The notes under the pieces are model-generated. The model did no database searches, was not told the origin of the DNA, and saw nothing but the letters and a program-made list of their open reading frames with translations. Source: CAZIPZ01 sp964541075 (GTDB lineage: Bacteria > Acidobacteriota > Terriglobia > 20CM-2-55-15). From it: DNA of 10,475 nucleotides. This document shows, in pieces, positions 7,287-10,475 of this stretch. Within the stretch, counting starts at the first letter, position 1. Every line of letters begins with the position of its first letter. Location: positions 1-10,475 of the forward strand of contig CAZIPZ010000145.1 of the NCBI GenBank assembly GCA_964541075.1, given 5' to 3'. The position numbers were made by a program, and so were the translations under genes.

Positions 7287-7305
7287 AGAATCTTTCCGTT
7301 ACGAT
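7276..7305 (+). promoter_or_regulatory. Putative sigma70-type promoter for the mlaEFD operon
   Basis: TTGACC (7276-7281), 18 bp spacer, TACGAT (7300-7305). The -10 box ends 6 nt before the mlaE ATG (GGCGCG between), the same spacing as on the aroC side, so the transcript is probably leaderless. The two promoters overlap at 7276-7286 and could not easily be occupied together. Confidence 0.5.
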
Positions 7306-7311
7306 GGCGCG

Positions 7312-8073
7312 ATGCCTTTTACGCCGAAAGCCGCGATCAAGGAGGTCCAAGATTTGTCCTTCTTGACCGCGAAGGCGCTGGTCAGCGGGTTTCGGCGGCC
7401 CTATTATGTTCGTGACATACTGACTCAAATGGACTTAATAGGCGTGGGCTCCCTCAGTGTTGTTATGCTCACGGGGTTCTTCACCGGAGCGGTTCTGACG
7501 CTTCAAACTTCCAAAACACTCTCAACATTTGGGGCCATTGGCTTCACTGGACAACTGGTTGCAGTATCGCTTGTGCGAGAACTCGGTCCCGTGCTCGCTT
7601 CCCTTATGGTGGCAGGACGTGTGGGGTCAGGCATTGCGTCCGAACTTGGTTCAATGCTGGTGACGGAACAAATCAATGCAATGCGCGCCCTTGGAACTGA
7701 CCCCATCAAGAAGCTGGTTGTACCCCGTGTGCTGGCCACTACGACAATGCTTCCCATATTGACCATCGTTGCCGACGGAATTGGTGTGATCGGCGGCTTG
7801 TTCGTTGCGGTTTTTGTGCTTCATATCAGTTCGAACCTGTACTTGAGTTCTGCATGGGACGGTCTCAATTACATGGACCTTTTCGGAGGACTCGTAAAGC
7901 CGCTGGTTTTCGGCTTCATCCTTTCAATGGTTGGCTGTTACTGTGGATTGCGAACACACGGTGGAACCCAAGGCGTGGGCCGATCAACGACTCAGGCCGT
8001 CGTTGCCTCGTCCATCCTCATTCTGGTTTTCAATCTCATTCTGACGCGCATTATTTTGGCCTACACTCAATGA
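7312..8073 (+). CDS. mlaE: MlaE-family ABC transporter permease (phospholipid transport)
   Basis: Inner-membrane subunit of an MCE-type lipid transporter. The 253 residues contain the family signatures VRELGPVL (88-95) and AGRVGSGIASELGSM (101-115), then the coupling segment VTEQINAMRALGTDP (117-131) that contacts the ATPase. An N-terminal amphipathic or interfacial helix (about 5-40) is followed by roughly five hydrophobic segments, at about 43-65, 83-105, 135-180, 200-217 and 230-250. CGLRTHGGTQGVG precedes the last helix. I chose ATG 7312 rather than the in-frame ATG at 7219. The longer form would add 31 residues unlike the family, run into aroC, and start upstream of the likely promoter. 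The stop overlaps the mlaF ATG by 4 bp (ATGA). No Shine-Dalgarno sequence precedes the start. Confidence 0.95.
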   Translation: MPFTPKAAIKEVQDLSFLTAKALVSGFRRPYYVRDILTQMDLIGVGSLSVVMLTGFFTGAVLTLQTSKTLSTFGAIGFTGQLVAVSLVRELGPVLASLMVAGRVGSGIASELGSMLVTEQINAMRALGTDPIKKLVVPRVLATTTMLPILTIVADGIGVIGGLFVAVFVLHISSNLYLSSAWDGLNYMDLFGGLVKPLVFGFILSMVGCYCGLRTHGGTQGVGRSTTQAVVASSILILVFNLILTRIILAYTQ

Positions 8074-8870
8074 ATTTGGCTCCGGTTCTCGAGATGAAGG
8101 ACGTCGTGAAGTTTTACGGCGAAACGCTGGTCCTGGATGGCGTGTCGTTTCGCGTCTTTAAGGGAGAAACCAAGATCATTATCGGAGCAAGCGGGTCGGG
8201 AAAATCCACGATCTTGAAATTGATCATGGGCCTGGATAAACCGGACGAAGGATCGATTTTCGTGGACGGCCAGGAGATCACGAAACTCGCCGAAGATGCC
8301 CTGGTTCCGGTCCGGCAGAAAATAGGAATGGTTTTTCAGGAGTCTGCGCTCTTCGATTCCCTCACGGTGCGCGAGAATGTAGCGTATCGGCTCTACGAAC
8401 TGCATGTAGCCGAGAACGAAATTGATCAAAGGGTGCGACAGAGTCTGGGTTTCGTTGGGCTCGAAGACGCCATCGACAAAGTTCCGAGCGAACTGTCAGG
8501 CGGCATGAAGCGCAGAGTCGCTCTGGCGCGCGCACTGATCAGCGAGCCCGCAGTGATGCTCTATGATGAACCGACTGCCGGTCTGGATCCCGTCACCTCG
8601 AGGAAAATTAATGAATTGATTATCGCGCTGCGTGATCTTCGCGGAGTAACCGGAGTCTTCGTGACTCATCGGTTGCGCGACGCCTTCACCCTTGCAACGG
8701 AATACGCAACGAATGGCCACAACAAGATCAATTTCCATCATGAAGGGCAGGATGTGTGCATTGCGAATACGCGTTTTCTGATGCTGAGAGACGGAAAGAT
8801 CATTTTTGAAGGGCCGGATGAAGTGTTGCGCCGGTCCGAGGACAAATACATCAAGCGCTTTTTGGCTTAG
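8070..8870 (+). CDS. mlaF: MlaF-family ABC transporter ATP-binding protein
   Basis: ATPase that powers the MlaE permease from the cytoplasmic face. It has 266 residues with Walker A GASGSGKST (39-47), Q-loop Q90 in MVFQESALFDSLTV, signature LSGGMKRRVALARAL (142-156), Walker B VMLYDEPTAGLDP (162-174) with catalytic E167, and switch H200 in FVTHRLRDAF. The FQESALFDSLTV wording is typical of MlaF. Between the H-switch and the LRDGKI strand lies an extra stretch of about 20-25 residues (about 210-235, including INFHHEGQDVCIAN) that E. coli MlaF lacks. The start is the ATG overlapping the mlaE stop; a longer in-frame start at 7854 would lie inside mlaE and is rejected. No separate STAS protein (MlaB) is next to it. 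Confidence 0.93.
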   Translation: MNLAPVLEMKDVVKFYGETLVLDGVSFRVFKGETKIIIGASGSGKSTILKLIMGLDKPDEGSIFVDGQEITKLAEDALVPVRQKIGMVFQESALFDSLTVRENVAYRLYELHVAENEIDQRVRQSLGFVGLEDAIDKVPSELSGGMKRRVALARALISEPAVMLYDEPTAGLDPVTSRKINELIIALRDLRGVTGVFVTHRLRDAFTLATEYATNGHNKINFHHEGQDVCIANTRFLMLRDGKIIFEGPDEVLRRSEDKYIKRFLA

Positions 8871-8887
8871 CAACGCCCCTTACGCAC

Positions 8888-8917
8888 GCGGGTTCGCACC
8901 CGCTCCATCAGGGAGGG
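8888..8917 (+). promoter_or_regulatory. Hairpin plus strong ribosome site ahead of the MCE gene
   Basis: The 50-bp gap after mlaF holds a 6-bp stem GCGGGT / ACCCGC with a TCGC loop (8888-8903), then the Shine-Dalgarno sequence GGGAGGG (8911-8917), 3 nt before the ATG. CTCC at 8903-8906 can also pair with GGAG at 8912-8915, which would mask the ribosome site. No T-run follows the stem, so it is not a terminator. It may tune the ratio of MCE protein to ATPase or protect the RNA (inferred). Confidence 0.5.
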
Positions 8918-8920
8918 AAA

Positions 8921-9997
8921 ATGGCTCAACGTAGATCACTTGCCTGGACCGAACTGCGGGTCGGCATACTCGTGTTCACCAGCTTCGTGCTTTTGGCCCT
9001 GGCGATCTTTTTCATTGGTGGAGAGTCGGGGTTCCTGACGCCGAAGTACACCGTCACCGCTTTTTTCCAGTCTGCAAACGGCCTGCGCGGCGGAGCGGAA
9101 GTGTGGCTCGAAGGCGTTACGATCGGGAACGTCAAAACGGTGCGAATCTCCAGGCAGCCGGATCCCAATAAATCGGTCGAAGTCGATCTTAGTCTGGATG
9201 AGAAATACCAGAACATCATCCGCACCGATTCGACGATAACAATCGGAACGATCGGTCTCCTTGGCGACAAATACGTGGATATCACCAGAGGCAGCGAAGC
9301 GGGTCAGGTCGTGCCCGATGGCGGAGCGCTTCAAGGACAGGAGACTGGAGACATCGGGAAAATCATTACGGGAACGAATGATTTCGTCGCCAATCTCGAA
9401 ATTCTGAGCACACAGATCACCAGGATGGCCGAACGTGTTGACCGCGGCGAGGGAACGCTCGGCAAGTTTCTCACCGACACTTCTATCTACGACAACGCCA
9501 ACCTGGCAGTCCGGGAAGCGAACGCACTTGTTCGAGATGCTCGAACAGGAAACGGCACGGTCGGTCTTTTGATCTCGGACGATGAACTGTACAGGAAGAT
9601 CAACGTCGCCGTTGAACGAGTGGACACGCTGATCGCCAAAATTGAAAGCGGTCAAGGAACCGCAGGTAAGCTCGTAAACGATCCCTCTCTCTACAACCGG
9701 GCGAACAACCTGGTCGCGCGGATGGAAACGATTGCGACTCGCATTGAAAACGGCGAAGGCACGCTCGGAAAGCTCTCGAAGGATGAGGCGCTTTATGCAG
9801 ACGCGAGAGACACGATGGCCAAGGTGACCAGCCTTGTGACCAGCATCGAAAACGGCGTCGGCACCGCCGGAAAATTCATTAAGGACCCGACGCTCTACAA
9901 CAGTCTGAATCAGACTTCCTCCGAACTGCTCAAACTGTTATACGATTTCAGGCAGGATCCGAAACGATTTCTGACGATCAACTTTAGGCTGTTCTAG
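8921..9997 (+). CDS. mlaD: MlaD-like MCE-domain lipid-binding protein with five C-terminal repeats
   Basis: Membrane-anchored, periplasmic substrate-binding subunit of the transporter. Residues 1-13 are cytoplasmic, 14-34 form one membrane helix, and about 41-123 form the MCE domain (YTVTAFFQSANGLRGGAEV, then VTIGNVKTV, then the pore-loop region IGTIGLLGDKYVDI). MCE domains of this type form hexameric rings that carry lipid through a central pore. The protein has 358 residues against 183 in E. coli MlaD. The extra length is a helical region with five repeats of exactly 34 residues, each with a G-x-G-T-x-G core and a Tyr 14 residues after the first Gly. Between the MCE domain and the repeats is a predicted helix (about 150-175). 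It ends DPKRFLTINFRLF, with a C-terminal Phe. A strong ribosome site fixes the start. The gene follows mlaF after 50 bp; greA follows after 10 bp. Confidence 0.95.
   Translation: MAQRRSLAWTELRVGILVFTSFVLLALAIFFIGGESGFLTPKYTVTAFFQSANGLRGGAEVWLEGVTIGNVKTVRISRQPDPNKSVEVDLSLDEKYQNIIRTDSTITIGTIGLLGDKYVDITRGSEAGQVVPDGGALQGQETGDIGKIITGTNDFVANLEILSTQITRMAERVDRGEGTLGKFLTDTSIYDNANLAVREANALVRDARTGNGTVGLLISDDELYRKINVAVERVDTLIAKIESGQGTAGKLVNDPSLYNRANNLVARMETIATRIENGEGTLGKLSKDEALYADARDTMAKVTSLVTSIENGVGTAGKFIKDPTLYNSLNQTSSELLKLLYDFRQDPKRFLTINFRLF
9446..9955 (+). repeat. Five in-frame 102-bp protein repeats in the MCE gene
   Basis: The G-x-G-T core begins at residues 176, 210, 244, 278 and 312, and the matching Tyr is at 190, 224, 258, 292 and 326, so the period is exactly 34 residues without indels. 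Copies read GEGTLGKFLTD, GNGTVGLLISD, GQGTAGKLVND, GEGTLGKLSKD and GVGTAGKFIKD. Each is followed by a mostly helical stretch. The DNA copies have diverged; the repeat is clear only in protein. Confidence 0.9.
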
Positions 9998-10007
9998 GTT
10001 CAGAACA

Positions 10008-10475
10008 ATGAGTGCAGACATCAAGAAAAAATTAGATGAAGAAATACAGGCCTTGGAAAAGGAGCTTCGCGATGAGCTTCCGAAGGCCCTAAAAACAGCG
10101 GCGGCTTTGGGGGACCTCAGCGAGAATGCCGACTATCAGGCTGCTAGAGAGCGGCAGGATTTCGTCAGAGTCCGTTTGGGCCAACTAAAACAGCGCGCTG
10201 CAGACCTCTCGATGATCAATTTCGATAAAATCCCGCGGGATCGCATTTCTCTGGGATCGAAGGTGGTCCTTCTGGATGTCGACAAAAATGAAGAGGTCAC
10301 TTACAAGTTGGTGACTAGTGAGGACGCAAACGTGACGGCGGGCCTGATCTCAACCACATCGCCAATCGGCCGGAGTCTTCTAAACAAGCGCGAAGGAGAT
10401 ACCGTGGAAGTCAAGATTCCATCCGGAACAAGAACTTTCGAAATTCTCAGCTTCACGACAATGCACGATTCGCAA
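10008..10475 (+). CDS. greA: Transcription elongation factor GreA (runs off the right edge)
   Basis: Binds the RNA polymerase secondary channel and stimulates cleavage of backtracked RNA. I translated 156 codons from ATG 10008, open to the window end; E. coli GreA has 158 residues, so only the last few are missing. The N-terminal coiled coil (about 4-72) carries the tip motif GDLSENADYQAARERQ (35-50), with D36 and E39 at the metal-binding acidic positions (D41 and E44 in E. coli). The C-terminal FKBP-like domain shows ISLGSKVVLLD, TSPIGRSLLNKREGDTVEV and FEILS. GreA is favoured over GreB by the SPIGRxLLxKxxGD wording. It starts 10 bp after the MCE stop with no clear Shine-Dalgarno sequence, so it is probably read as the fourth gene of the mla operon. 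Confidence 0.97.
   Translation, partial: MSADIKKKLDEEIQALEKELRDELPKALKTAAALGDLSENADYQAARERQDFVRVRLGQLKQRAADLSMINFDKIPRDRISLGSKVVLLDVDKNEEVTYKLVTSEDANVTAGLISTTSPIGRSLLNKREGDTVEVKIPSGTRTFEILSFTTMHDSQ

Noticed and set aside
7219..7311. Upstream in-frame start for mlaE adding 31 residues
   Set aside because: It would begin inside aroC and upstream of the likely promoter, and the added residues do not resemble MlaE proteins.
7854..8069. Upstream in-frame start for mlaF adding 72 residues
   Set aside because: It lies inside mlaE in another frame; the ATGA-overlapping start matches the family N-terminus.
8888..8910. tRNA 3'-end-like sequence (GCGGGTTCGCACCCGC, then TCCATCA)
   Set aside because: The loop is 6 nt instead of 7 if the stem is 5 bp, and no D-arm, anticodon arm or acceptor strand fits in the 17 bp before it and the coding end of mlaF. 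Treated as an ordinary hairpin.
8936..9655. Open frame of 239 codons on the minus strand inside the MCE gene
   Set aside because: It lies wholly antisense to a clear MCE-domain protein, its translation has no recognisable domain or membrane pattern, and there is no ribosome site. It is a shadow of codon bias.
1..10475. Search for mobile elements, CRISPR repeats, phage or defence genes
   Set aside because: No transposase, integrase, direct-repeat array or defence-type domain was seen; the genes are densely packed core functions.

Overview
The window is a dense stretch of bacterial core genes with no mobile element, CRISPR array, rRNA or tRNA that I can see. Gene content suggests a Gram-negative (diderm) bacterium, because it holds BamD and an MCE/Mla lipid transporter. 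The best guess is Acidobacteriota or a neighbouring phylum. That guess rests on three things: a PASTA protein without a kinase sitting between fmt and rpe, a response regulator with a Val-Gly-Ala-Phe motif in place of the usual Thr/Ser, and an MCE protein with repeats. It comes from remembered gene neighbourhoods, not from a search.

Left part (1-7251), all on the minus strand. Reading in the direction of transcription, the order is aroC (chorismate synthase), def (peptide deformylase), fmt (Met-tRNA formyltransferase), a three-PASTA membrane protein, rpe (ribulose-phosphate epimerase) and bamD (outer-membrane assembly lipoprotein). Gaps in this run are 89 bp or less and one junction is an ATGA overlap, so a single long operon is plausible. 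A rho-independent terminator at 1857-1879 closes it. Next come a response regulator with a long C-terminal extension and valS (valyl-tRNA synthetase), overlapping by 11 bp; valS runs off the left edge.

Right part (7312-10475), all on the plus strand: mlaE (permease), mlaF (ATPase) and an mlaD-like MCE substrate-binding protein. Together these form an ABC transporter expected to move phospholipids between the membranes. greA (transcript cleavage factor) follows after 10 bp and runs off the right edge.

The two halves diverge from a 60-bp gap (7252-7311). It carries back-to-back promoter-like sequences, each with its -10 box ending exactly 6 nt before the start codon. This is the geometry of leaderless mRNAs.

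No wholly new system is evident. The points most worth a second look are the response regulator and its tail, the exact 34-residue repeats of the MCE protein, and the leaderless-looking divergent promoter pair.
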